A stretch of DNA of 15,967 bases, from assembly GCA_003577005.1 (NCBI GenBank), contig QEUW01000159.1, forward strand, positions 1 to 15,967, given 5' to 3'. This document shows, piece after piece, positions 7,710 through 14,202 of this stretch. Made by a program: the position numbers and the translations under genes. Numbering within the stretch: position 1 is the stretch's first letter; every line of letters starts with the position of its first letter. Origin of the DNA: Chloroflexota bacterium. GTDB lineage: Bacteria > Chloroflexota > Anaerolineae > Caldilineales > Caldilineaceae. A model generated the notes under the pieces. That model was not told the DNA's origin. It did no database searches and was given only the letters and a program-made list of their open reading frames with translations.

Positions 7710-8126
7710 ATGGACCTCCCAATTACCAAGGTTGTCGGTGTGAGCGCCAGCGGCAAATCGACGCTGGTTCAGGGGCTGCGCCAGGCGGGTTACGACGCAC
7801 GGCCGGTGAGCCAGGAACACAGCCATCTACCCGATCTCTGGCAGCGTTTTGCCCAACCGCGCTATCTGATCGTGCTCGACGCTGACCTGGCTGCGCAGCA
7901 GGCGCGCCGGCCCGATGTATCGTGGAGCGAGGAGAATCTGGCCGAGGAACGTAGCCGGTTGGCCCATGCCATAGCCCACGCCGACCTGCACATCAACACT
8001 TCGTCGATGACGACGGAGCAGGTGTTGGCGGTGGCGCAAGCTTTTTTGGCGCACCATCATGTGGCTCACGCCGCAACCCCGCTCCCACCCGTAGCAGCAA
8101 CCGGCAGCGCACAACCTCCCCGCTAG
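7710..8126 (+). CDS. Small P-loop NTPase, nucleotide/metabolite kinase-like
   Basis: The 138-residue protein begins with a Walker A motif, GVSASGKST (residues 10-18), directly after the first strand. YLIVLDADL (about 51-59) is a second buried strand with an acidic end, and an Arg-rich lid-like helix follows (QQARR, ERSRL). [15 protein letters not shown] resembles the late strand and turn of small kinases of the adenylate, shikimate or dephospho-CoA kinase type. The substrate is not recognisable. The last 25 residues are Ala/Pro/His-rich and probably disordered. ATG 7710 starts one base after the phosphatase stop; no ribosome site is visible, so translation is probably coupled. A kinase-like protein paired with a phosphatase and an HTH protein could be a signalling module, which is inference. 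Confidence 0.65.
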   Translation: MDLPITKVVGVSASGKSTLVQGLRQAGYDARPVSQEHSHLPDLWQRFAQPRYLIVLDADLAAQQARRPDVSWSEENLAEERSRLAHAIAHADLHINTSSMTTEQVLAVAQAFLAHHHVAHAATPLPPVAATGSAQPPR

Positions 8127-8235
8127 ATGAGCGTAATCAAAGGTATATCGGTAGGTTTGGCCTCGGCAGGCCGATCGTACCGGAGATGTGATCTATGCTC
8201 GTTCAGGTGAACACCTAAAACTGGCTGCACTGCCT
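8127..8235. other. Convergent intergenic region with small dyads
   Basis: This 109-base gap separates the P-loop gene from the DedA gene, which point at each other. It contains interleaved short dyads: GGCC-TCGGCA-GGCC, and AGGTG-AA-CACCT (8205-8216) overlapping GTTCA-GG-TGAAC. None is followed by a convincing T-run in either direction, so no terminator is called. Confidence 0.4.
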
Positions 8236-8991
8236 TTACCGTGGTTCTGAATCGCGTAAGGCGGCTGGCTGGTCGTGTTCAAAGATAACCTTTAGGGATG
8301 GGTTGTCACTGGATTGCTGGGCGCCATTCCGATGGGCGGGGAAGAGAGGAGGTTTTGGTGTGGGCGGAGGGGCAAGAGCTTCTTCTTCACGCTGGATTAG
8401 ACGGCGCACATAGCGCACAACACTCACCACTACGATCACGACAAAAACAAAACCGACGATGGCCATCCCGCGCTCGAACTGGCTGATCATCTCGGTGGCG
8501 TGATAGCCAACCCAGACAAGCATAGCGGTCCAGGCCATTTCGATAAAAAAGACGGCGGGAAGCCAACGTCGCCAGGGGACACGAGCGATGCCTGCGGCAA
8601 CCAGTGCGGGGATCATGAGACTGATCGAGAGTTTGGCCAACAGAATCAACTTGGCCCCGTGGGCGCGGATGGCGATCTGCAGGCGGTCGATATGCTCCGG
8701 GTGTATCCCCACTAGCCGGCCAAAGCGGGCGAAGCGTTCTGTCTTGTTGGCGTACCCGACGAAATACCAGCCGATGTCGCCGATGAGGTTGCCTGTGACC
8801 GCGGCAAGATAGACGTAGCGAGGGTCAAGATAGCCAGCCGAGGCGGCTGCGGCGCCAAGCAAGACGGAGAATGGCCCTTCGGTTGCGGCCAGTAAAATCA
8901 GCAATACATAACTCCACCAACCCAGATCTGGAAACCCCCCGTGACGAAGAGTCAGCCAGATATCGTAAAAAAATTGCACTACTTCCTGCAT
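8236..8991 (-). CDS. DedA family membrane protein
   Basis: The 251-residue protein matches the DedA (VTT-domain) size. Features in order are: a hydrophobic helix near 27-36, the acidic re-entrant signature ATEGPFSVLLGAAAASAGYL (about 36-55), VTGNLIGDIGWYFVGY (about 65-80), a second half with AKLILLAKLSISLMIPALVA (about 113-132) and WRRWLPAVFFIEMAW, then a final helix near 177-192. The tail of about 50 residues is Pro-rich and charged. DedA proteins are membrane lipid or ion transporters (undecaprenyl phosphate or phosphatidylethanolamine flipping is known for relatives). ATG 8991 is preferred because AAGG lies six bases upstream; an in-frame GTG at 9051 would add 20 Arg-rich residues. A small ORF ends one base before ATG 8991. 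Confidence 0.8.
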   Translation of the reverse strand: MQEVVQFFYDIWLTLRHGGFPDLGWWSYVLLILLAATEGPFSVLLGAAAASAGYLDPRYVYLAAVTGNLIGDIGWYFVGYANKTERFARFGRLVGIHPEHIDRLQIAIRAHGAKLILLAKLSISLMIPALVAAGIARVPWRRWLPAVFFIEMAWTAMLVWVGYHATEMISQFERGMAIVGFVFVVIVVVSVVRYVRRLIQREEEALAPPPTPKPPLFPAHRNGAQQSSDNPSLKVIFEHDQPAALRDSEPR

Positions 8992-8992
8992 A

Positions 8993-9082
8993 CTACGCCT
9001 TACTTTTTGACCCAAGTGGCGCGCACTGCGAACCAGCAGCCTGACGCTCACAAACGCTCTGCATACAGCACAAGTACAACAT
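8993..9082 (-). CDS. Possible leader peptide upstream of the DedA gene
   Basis: A 29-codon ORF starts at ATG 9082 (beginning MLYLCCMQSVCER) behind a strong ribosome site, AGGGAGG, four bases before the ATG, and stops at TAG 8993-8995. One base later the DedA ATG (8991) begins, in another frame. The ribosome site is stronger than the DedA gene's own, so terminating ribosomes could feed the downstream start. The peptide has four Cys and no recognisable family. The alternative is that translation starts at GTG 9051 in the DedA frame and this ORF is chance. Confidence 0.35.
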   Translation of the reverse strand: MLYLCCMQSVCERQAAGSQCAPLGSKSKA

Positions 9083-9373
9083 GCTGCCTCCCTTCGTTAC
9101 GCAGCAGTCGCCAAACTGGTTTCAGTCGCGATGCGGAAAAGCTGGCACAGCAGCCTGTCTACTGTTGTTAATCGTGCGATGTTCCCAAATCCTTCCAATT
9201 GCCAGGATCACTCTTCCCTTTTACCTCAAGAAGTAGAAAATGCCAAATTTCACAAATCGACTCCTCGGTAAAGCCCGTGCGAGCACTTTCGCTGGAGCCC
9301 AACGGTTAGACCCTGCACCTATCACTCGTGAGATCTTGAGCGCCCTCGCTATCAGTGTTGCGGGTACGCTGTG
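9083..9373. other. Intergenic region with no convincing gene
   Basis: This stretch between the DedA gene (-) and the end of the first dioxygenase (-) is less GC-rich than its surroundings. It holds the ribosome site of the DedA leader ORF at its left end. I see no clear promoter, terminator, tRNA or repeat. A 45-codon open frame on + (9240-9377) exists but lacks support. Confidence 0.45.
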
Positions 9374-10249
9374 CTAGCGGGCCTTTTCATGAAAGGAGCG
9401 GTCGCGCGGCACGGTTCTGAGTGGAAGCGTGCGCCAATAGTATTGCAGTTCGGGCCGGTTCCAGCCCTGGTAGATTTCCTCCCACGAGAGGCGATTGTAG
9501 TGCGGCAGCAGCCCATCTTCGACAATCGCGCCAGAGACGCCCTGGTAGCGGTAATCGACCGAGATGCGCAAGCGATCAGCGGTGCGGTTGGGCAGCGCCT
9601 TGTGAACGGTATGGCTGTGAAATACAAGGACATCGCCAACTTGGTAGTCAATCGTATGCCAGGGCAGGGCAAGCTGGTCGGTCGCCACGCCAAGGCCGCC
9701 CGCGCCCGCGGCCTTGTGGACAGGCAGGATGTCATAGCGATGCGAGCCGGCTAACACAGCCACCCCACCCAGTTCCTGAGGGCACTCGCACAGCGGCATC
9801 CAGATCGTATACACATCAGGCGTTCCCTGGATGTGGACAAAATCCTGGTGGGGCGGCGTCGTAAAGTGCTCAGCGTTGGGAAAGCTAATGCGGGCAATGT
9901 TGCGCGGGTGGACAAAGGGCTGCTCCCGCACGAGTATCTCGATGAGCCGGAGCAGTTCGGGATGATGGGGCAGTGCATGGAAGAGTTCGAGCCGCTGCAC
10001 ACGGTCGTAGACCTCCCAGAACTCGGGGCGTCCCTCGATCCGTGGTTCGCCCTGGGCATGTCCGCCTGAGTCTGCCCAACCGCACTCCTGGCAAATGGCA
10101 AGAATGGCGTCATAGAGTTCATCGACGACCGCGGCCGGCACCAGGCCCCGAAAGAAGAGATAGCCCTCCTCCTTCATGCGCGAGCGCAACCCGGCGGGCT
10201 GGTCGAGCAGGTCGTTTGATATTTGGAACGGGATAAGTTCATTGGTCAT
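9374..10249 (-). CDS. Phytanoyl-CoA dioxygenase family protein (first)
   Basis: The 291-residue protein is a non-haem Fe(II)/2-oxoglutarate oxygenase of the PhyH family. The iron ligands are visible as PPHQDF (His134, Asp136) and the distal His in VFHSHTVHKALP (probably His216), with Arg228 (DRLRIS) as the 2-oxoglutarate anchor. The jelly-roll core reads VYTIWMPLCECPQELGGVAV and LAGSHRYDILP. Bacterial members hydroxylate varied small molecules or do unknown jobs, so the substrate is open. ATG 10249 is chosen over farther upstream starts because AGAGGGAA lies about ten bases before it and the next residues (TNELIPFQ) suit the family. It lies 35 bases downstream of a second family member on the same strand, so the two likely form one transcript. 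Confidence 0.85.
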   Translation of the reverse strand: MTNELIPFQISNDLLDQPAGLRSRMKEEGYLFFRGLVPAAVVDELYDAILAICQECGWADSGGHAQGEPRIEGRPEFWEVYDRVQRLELFHALPHHPELLRLIEILVREQPFVHPRNIARISFPNAEHFTTPPHQDFVHIQGTPDVYTIWMPLCECPQELGGVAVLAGSHRYDILPVHKAAGAGGLGVATDQLALPWHTIDYQVGDVLVFHSHTVHKALPNRTADRLRISVDYRYQGVSGAIVEDGLLPHYNRLSWEEIYQGWNRPELQYYWRTLPLRTVPRDRSFHEKAR

Positions 10250-10284
10250 TCTGATCTTCCCTCTGTCATCTGTTGGGTCTATCA

Positions 10285-11133
10285 TCACACAAACCGGCGT
10301 GCCGCCGCATCCCATCGGGTGGCCGAGACACCCTGCTTACGGCGATGGTAAACGAGCGGTGTCTGATTGTCATCGTCGAGCTGATCGCCGATCTGAAGAC
10401 GGACCATTTGCTCCTCGCTGAGGATATTGCGCTGGCCGTTGAAGGTGCTGCCATCGGGCATATAGGCGCAAGTCATGGCGCGGCGCCACCCGGGCGTGAA
10501 ATTGGGGCCGGCGCCGTGAGCCAGCAGGGCGTTGTGGAACGAGCAAGAGCCGGCCTTCATCGGCGCCGGCACCGCCTTGATCGCTCGCCACTGGGGGTAG
10601 ACCTTGAACAGGTCGCCGATGTTCGGGCCGATCCCCACATTGTCGAACGTTGCGCTCTTGTGCGTGCCCGGTAGAAACCAGAGGCAGCCATTCTCCAGTG
10701 TGGCATCGTCCAATGCCACCCAGATGGTGATGGCGTCGCGCGAGTGAAAGGACCAGTAGGGGTTGTCCAGGTGCCAGCCGGTGGGATTGGCCCACGGCTG
10801 TTTGACCAGCGCCTGGTCGTGCCAGATGCGGACGCCGTCCACACCGGCCAGCCGGGCGGCCATCCGGCCTATGCGTCGGTCGAGGATCAAGTTGCGGATT
10901 GGCTCATTGTCCATCCACAGGTTGACGCGCTGGACAAAGACGTTGTTGTAGTAGGAATCGTCCGCTAGCTTCTCCTTGCGGCCCAAAATGCGCTCTTTGC
11001 CCCGTGCGTCGATAGCCGCATCCACAGCGGCGCGCCAGCGCTCCAACTCTTCCGGTGTCAGAAAATCTTTGATAATGACAAAGCCGTTCTCGCGGTAGGT
11101 GTCGATCTGTTGTTGAGAGATTCTCGTCTTCAT
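10285..11133 (-). CDS. Phytanoyl-CoA dioxygenase family protein (second)
   Basis: The 282-residue protein starts MKTRISQQQIDTYRENGFVI, the typical N-terminal helix and strand of PhyH enzymes. Iron ligands are GWHLDNPYW (His121, Asp123) and the distal His in HNALLAHGAGPN (His206), with Arg217 or Arg218 (GWRRAM) for 2-oxoglutarate. The core has ITIWVALDDATLENGCLWFL and PGTHK. It differs strongly in sequence from the downstream enzyme, so the pair is not a recent duplication and may act on successive or different substrates. ATG 11133 is preferred; the frame stays open far upstream into palindromic non-coding DNA. The start is divergent from the sugar importer operon, with 575 bases between them. 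A 14-base direct repeat lies just upstream. Confidence 0.85.
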   Translation of the reverse strand: MKTRISQQQIDTYRENGFVIIKDFLTPEELERWRAAVDAAIDARGKERILGRKEKLADDSYYNNVFVQRVNLWMDNEPIRNLILDRRIGRMAARLAGVDGVRIWHDQALVKQPWANPTGWHLDNPYWSFHSRDAITIWVALDDATLENGCLWFLPGTHKSATFDNVGIGPNIGDLFKVYPQWRAIKAVPAPMKAGSCSFHNALLAHGAGPNFTPGWRRAMTCAYMPDGSTFNGQRNILSEEQMVRLQIGDQLDDDNQTPLVYHRRKQGVSATRWDAAARRFV

Positions 11134-11146
11134 AAGCCTGTCTATT

Positions 11147-11176
11147 TGATGGTTGAGAGAAGTGATGGTTGAGAGA
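11147..11176. repeat. Two copies of TGATGGTTGAGAGA before the dioxygenase pair
   Basis: The 14-base unit occurs at 11147-11160 and 11163-11176, 16 bases apart, and a shortened copy TTGAGAGA lies at 11113-11120 inside the gene. It sits 14-43 bases upstream of ATG 11133 on -. It could be a pair of operator sites or a short tandem duplication. No -10/-35 pair could be assigned with confidence. Confidence 0.5.
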
Positions 11177-11278
11177 GGGTAGGTGCTTCTCGCCACTTTA
11201 CACGAAAATCCGTCGCCTCGCAAGCGCTCTAAATCGAGCAGGTGCGTCCAGGATTGGGGCGAGAATTTGGCGGCACAA

Positions 11279-11344
11279 GCATTCCGGGAAAGGGCCAGAG
11301 ATGCATCGCTTGACCCACCTCTCGTCGGCCCTTTCCCGGAATGC
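11279..11344. repeat. 18-bp perfect inverted repeat in the divergent intergenic region
   Basis: GCATTCCGGGAAAGGGCC (11279-11296) and its exact reverse complement (11327-11344) flank 30 bases. No target duplication is visible outside the arms. It could be a small palindromic mobile repeat, a bidirectional terminator without T-runs, or an RNA hairpin. Confidence 0.75.
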
Positions 11345-11360
11345 GGGTAAACGTGATCTA

Positions 11361-11439
11361 AGAACCGCGGATTGGCGGAAAGACACGGATCTGTCCTCAA
11401 GCAACGAGCATCAGCGTTTTTCTGAAAATCCGTGGTTCT
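11361..11439. repeat. 13-bp imperfect inverted repeat, CACGGATT-type element
   Basis: AGAACCGCGGATT (11361-11373) pairs with AATCCGTGGTTCT (11427-11439) with one mismatch. Between them lies ACACGGATCTG and AGCGTTTTTCTG. The ACGGATT/AGAACC wording resembles dispersed repeats found in several bacterial phyla, from memory. With the adjacent 18-bp repeat it makes most of the 365-base divergent gap palindromic. Confidence 0.6.
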
Positions 11440-11498
11440 CACCCATGCGCCCGACTTACCGGCACACGACATTGTCTTTATAGCCTATTTTTTCTGGT

Positions 11499-11528
11499 TT
11501 GACAGGGTCTGGCAACCCGTGGTATCGT
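11499..11528 (+). promoter_or_regulatory. Promoter of the sugar importer operon
   Basis: A perfect -35 box TTGACA (11499-11504) is followed after 18 bases by TATCGT (11523-11528), four of six matches to TATAAT. Transcription would start near 11535, giving a 5' leader of about 175 bases before GTG 11709. A small hairpin GGTTG-TTCAG-CAACC (11531-11545) lies at the expected start. Confidence 0.5.
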
Positions 11529-11555
11529 GCGGTTGTTCAGCAACCACGACATGTC

Positions 11556-11600
11556 ACACCACCAGGCGACCGGCGTCCAGCGGCGGTCGCCTGGTGGTGT
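11556..11600 (+). promoter_or_regulatory. 17-bp perfect hairpin in the 5' leader of the importer operon
   Basis: Bases 11556-11572 (ACACCACCAGGCGACCG) are the exact reverse complement of 11584-11600, with an 11-base loop. It falls about 20 bases after the predicted transcription start and 109 bases before the first codon. There is no T-run, so it is not a simple terminator. It could be an mRNA-stabilising stem, a protein-binding site or a palindromic repeat that landed in the leader. Confidence 0.65.
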
Positions 11601-11696
11601 ACCGTTGTGGAAGGGGACGCTTGGCCCCGACTGGAGATGGTCCAGCCGCTGCCACGCTTCCAACTGTGGATTGCCGATACCCATCAACCGCGTATA

Positions 11697-11702
11697 AGGA
11701 GG
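11697..11702 (+). promoter_or_regulatory. Ribosome binding site that fixes the GTG start of the binding protein
   Basis: AGGAGG lies six bases before GTG 11709. The frame is open much farther upstream but nothing there resembles a secreted protein, and this site places the start directly before a lipoprotein signal peptide. Confidence 0.8.
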
Positions 11703-11708
11703 AAACTT

Positions 11709-13052
11709 GTGTTGCGTACTACCACTAAATGGCAACCACAGTGGAGCATCGCTCTGCTGGTGGTTGCAATACTGCTCACAGCCTGTGTCGCACCGTCCGC
11801 ACCCGGCGACACAGCTGCACCGGCCGATGAAACCATTGAGTTGACCTATCTCAACGGCTGTTTCCCCTCGTCGATTGCCGTCACCGACGCCATGGTGGCA
11901 GCGTTCAATGAGACGCACCCCAATGTCAACGTGACGGTCGAGTGCGCCCAGGGCGATTACGCCGAGGGCATCTACGCCCGCGCCGCCGCCGGCAACTTGC
12001 CCGATGTCATGTTCTCGGCTGATCTCTTTACCGTGCCCTTTGTGGAAAACGGCGTGCTCATCGACCTGGAGCAGTTTGACGAGGTGGATGATAGCTTCAC
12101 CTTCGACGATGTGTATGAAAACATCCTGGCGTTGGGCCAGGTGCCGGGCGTCGATGGCACCTTTATGATCCCCGCTTCGTGGGACAGCGTGCAGATGTAT
12201 TACAACAAGACTCTCTTCGAGGAGTCAGGCGCACCGCTGCCCCAGGATGATTGGACGTGGGACGACCTGATCGAGGCGTGCAAGACCATCCAGGCGGCCA
12301 ACGAGACTATCTATTGTATCGCCAACGGCGGCAACGATGGTTGGGACTGGTGGGCCTACTTTATCCCCTGGATCGTGGGCTATGGGGGGCAGCCGGTGAG
12401 TGAGGATTTCCGAACCTCGACCTTTAGCACGCCCGAATCATTGGCCGGTATCCAGGCTTATGTGGACCAATGGACTGTTCACGAGGTGACGATCCCGTTG
12501 GGCGTCGAACTGCCGGGTGGCCGCGACGGCTGCTTTATCGGCGGCAACTGCGCCACTATGTTTATGATCCCCGGCAACATGAAGACTTATCGCGAGCAGA
12601 TTACCGACTTCGAGTGGGATGTGGCCGTCGCGCCTCGCCATCCGGTCAACCACGCCACGGGCATGGGCACCTACGGCTATGGCATCAGCAAGGATAGCCA
12701 ACACCCGCAAGAGGCGTGGGAGTTGATCAAATTCCTGGCGTCACAACAGGGGCAGGAGTTGATCCTGCGCAACTACAGCGGGATGCCGCTGCTCAAGTCC
12801 ATGGCCGATTCGCCCGTCTTTGATGAACTCGAACCGCCGCCCAGCAACATCCGAGCCTTTATCCGCGGCGGTGGGGTGGGTATCTTCCCGCCTATGGGGT
12901 ATCCGTCCAAGTGTGGCAGCCTCTACGCCGGCCTGATCAACCAGACGATCCGCACGGCGCTGGAGGAGGCGATCCGCGAGGTGAAGACCGTCGAGCAGGC
13001 GTTCGTCGACGCCGATGCGGAGATCCAGGCCTGTTTGGACACAGCAGAATAA
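11709..13052 (+). CDS. ABC transporter substrate-binding lipoprotein (family 1, sugar type)
   Basis: The 447-residue protein has a lipoprotein signal peptide (MLRTTTKWQPQW, then SIALLVVAILLTAC) with lipobox LTAC, lipid-bearing Cys26. The mature part reads as a family 1 solute-binding protein: FNETHPNVNVTVE near the N-terminus, NLPDVMFSADLFTVPF, MIPASWDSVQMYYNKTLFEE (about 155-174), WTWDDLIEACK, and AWELIKFLASQQGQELIL in the C-terminal lobe. It would capture a sugar or oligosaccharide outside the membrane. The mature chain has eight further Cys (the first two at residues 51 and 79), many for this family, so disulfides are plausible. GTG 11709 is set by AGGAGG. Two CUT1-type permease genes follow after 220 bases that hold a repeat and a MITE; no ATPase gene is in view. 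Confidence 0.88.
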   Translation: MLRTTTKWQPQWSIALLVVAILLTACVAPSAPGDTAAPADETIELTYLNGCFPSSIAVTDAMVAAFNETHPNVNVTVECAQGDYAEGIYARAAAGNLPDVMFSADLFTVPFVENGVLIDLEQFDEVDDSFTFDDVYENILALGQVPGVDGTFMIPASWDSVQMYYNKTLFEESGAPLPQDDWTWDDLIEACKTIQAANETIYCIANGGNDGWDWWAYFIPWIVGYGGQPVSEDFRTSTFSTPESLAGIQAYVDQWTVHEVTIPLGVELPGGRDGCFIGGNCATMFMIPGNMKTYREQITDFEWDVAVAPRHPVNHATGMGTYGYGISKDSQHPQEAWELIKFLASQQGQELILRNYSGMPLLKSMADSPVFDELEPPPSNIRAFIRGGGVGIFPPMGYPSKCGSLYAGLINQTIRTALEEAIREVKTVEQAFVDADAEIQACLDTAE

Positions 13053-13255
13053 TTGTGAATTGTGAAAGGTGAATTGTGAATGGGTAGCACCGCAGGAAAC
13101 CGTGGAGTGCGACGCACGGGCCAGAAAATGAGTGGTCATACAGGAGTGCTTCTGGCCCGTGCGTCGCACTCTGTTGCCCCGTCCACGCTATTCTGCGGCG
13201 CTACCTGTGAATGAGATGGCTTCATTTACAATTCACGATTCACAATTTGCCATTC
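13051..13255. repeat. Heptamer hairpin C (AATTGTG units), interrupted by a MITE-like insertion
   Basis: The left arm holds AATTGTG, AATTGTG, AAAGGTG, AATTGTG, AATGGGT in phase from 13051 to 13085, starting inside the TAA stop of the binding-protein gene. The right arm (13224-13255) holds ATTTACA, ATTCACG, ATTCACA, ATTTGCC and ATTC. Deleting 13083-13205 plus one copy of the 8-base duplication lets 13058-13082 plus A13214 pair with 13222-13247: 26 bases with three mismatches around a 7-base loop. Confidence 0.8.
13075..13213. mobile_element. 123-bp MITE-like element with 13-bp inverted ends and 8-bp target duplication
   Basis: The element spans 13083-13205. Its ends GGTAGCACCGCAG (13083-13095) and CTGCGGCGCTACC (13193-13205) are inverted repeats with one mismatch. 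TGTGAATG occurs directly outside both ends (13075-13082 and 13206-13213), as expected of a target-site duplication. Inside, 13106-13126 and 13150-13170 form a perfect 21-bp inverted repeat (start AGTGCGACGCACGGG) around 23 bases, and CGTGG/CCACG (13101-13105, 13183-13187) extends the pairing. It has no coding capacity. An 8-bp duplication is made by several DDE transposase families, so the parent cannot be named. Because the host DNA is heptamer-repetitive, part of the duplication match could be by chance. Confidence 0.75.
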
Positions 13256-13272
13256 TTTTATGAGAGAGGAAG

Positions 13273-14202
13273 ATGGCGGTGCAAGCATTTGTTCGCGGCC
13301 TGCGGGCGCGCCGGAGCGCGCTGTTCTGGCGCGACACCATCCAGGGGTATGCTTTTATCATGCCGGTGGTGCTTGGCTTGATCTTGTTTGTTTTTGGGCC
13401 GATGGTGGCTTCGCTCTACTTTAGCTTTACTGAGTATAGCATTTTGAAGTCGCCCGAGTGGATTGGCTGGCGCAACTATGTGGATATATTTAGCCGGCCG
13501 CAACTGCGGGTGCTGTTGTCGCTCTGGGTGACGCTCAAGTTTGCCATCTTCTCGGTGCCGTTGACGCTGGTTGCCTCGTTGGGTGCGGCGCTCTTGCTCA
13601 ACCAGAAACTCAAGGGGATGCGTCTGTTTCGCACGCTGCTCTATATTCCAACGGTGGTGCCGGTGGTGGCCTCGGTCTTTGTCTGGGCGTGGCTGCTCAA
13701 CCCCGACCGAGGGCTGGTCAATGCCACGCTCAAGTTCTTTGGCCTGCCGCCAGGAACCTGGTTTTCCGAGCCAGATACCGCGCTGCCGACGCTGATCATC
13801 CTGAGTCTGTGGGGGATCGGGCCAACGATGGTCATTTTTCTGGCCGGTTTGCAAGGGGTGCCCGACTCGCTTTATGAAGCGGCCAAGATCGACGGGGCCA
13901 ACGAGTTTCGTCTCTTCCGCCACATTACCGTGCCGCAACTGACGCCGACGATCTTCTTTACATTGATTACCGGGTTGATCGGCACCTTCCAATATTTTGT
14001 GCCGGCCTTTATCCTGACGCAGGGTGGGCCGCTCTACGCCACCTATTTTTACAATTTGAATCTGTACGAAAAGGCTTTTCGCTGGCAGTTTATGGGGTTG
14101 GCGTCGGCCATGGCGTGGCTGATGTTCGCCATGATTTTGGTCCTGACGCTGATCCTTTTCCGCTCGTCGGATGCGTGGGTCTACTACGAGGTGAAGCGAT
14201 GA
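13273..14202 (+). CDS. Sugar ABC transporter permease, MalF/UgpA type
   Basis: The 309-residue protein is an inner-membrane permease of the CUT1 class. It has six likely membrane segments: about 26-46 (GYAFIMPVVLGLILFVF), 87-109, 119-141, 172-193, 223-245 and 275-298. The cytoplasmic EAA loop that docks the ATPase is at about 202-222 (EAAKIDGANEFRLFRHITVP). FGPMVASLYFSFTEY after the first segment is typical of the MalF/UgpA group. ATG 13273 has GAGAGGAAG directly upstream. It overlaps the next permease gene by four bases (ATGA), so the two are coupled. It is separated from the binding-protein gene by hairpins that could lower its expression relative to that gene. Confidence 0.9.
   Translation: MAVQAFVRGLRARRSALFWRDTIQGYAFIMPVVLGLILFVFGPMVASLYFSFTEYSILKSPEWIGWRNYVDIFSRPQLRVLLSLWVTLKFAIFSVPLTLVASLGAALLLNQKLKGMRLFRTLLYIPTVVPVVASVFVWAWLLNPDRGLVNATLKFFGLPPGTWFSEPDTALPTLIILSLWGIGPTMVIFLAGLQGVPDSLYEAAKIDGANEFRLFRHITVPQLTPTIFFTLITGLIGTFQYFVPAFILTQGGPLYATYFYNLNLYEKAFRWQFMGLASAMAWLMFAMILVLTLILFRSSDAWVYYEVKR

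Noticed and set aside
8205..8216. AGGTG-AA-CACCT dyad in the convergent gap
   Set aside because: Five-base arms are expected by chance and it lies downstream of both genes, not at a promoter.
9270..9335. tRNA-like stretch with GGTTAGACC
   Set aside because: No cloverleaf could be drawn: the T-arm consensus GGTTCGA is absent and acceptor ends do not pair.
9240..9377. 45-codon ORF on + overlapping the stop of the first dioxygenase
   Set aside because: It has only a weak ribosome site, no promoter and no recognisable sequence. A frame this short can arise by chance.
13051..13255. CRISPR-like array reading of the heptamer repeats
   Set aside because: The units are seven bases, contiguous and without spacers, and they are mirrored as a hairpin. 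No cas gene is present.
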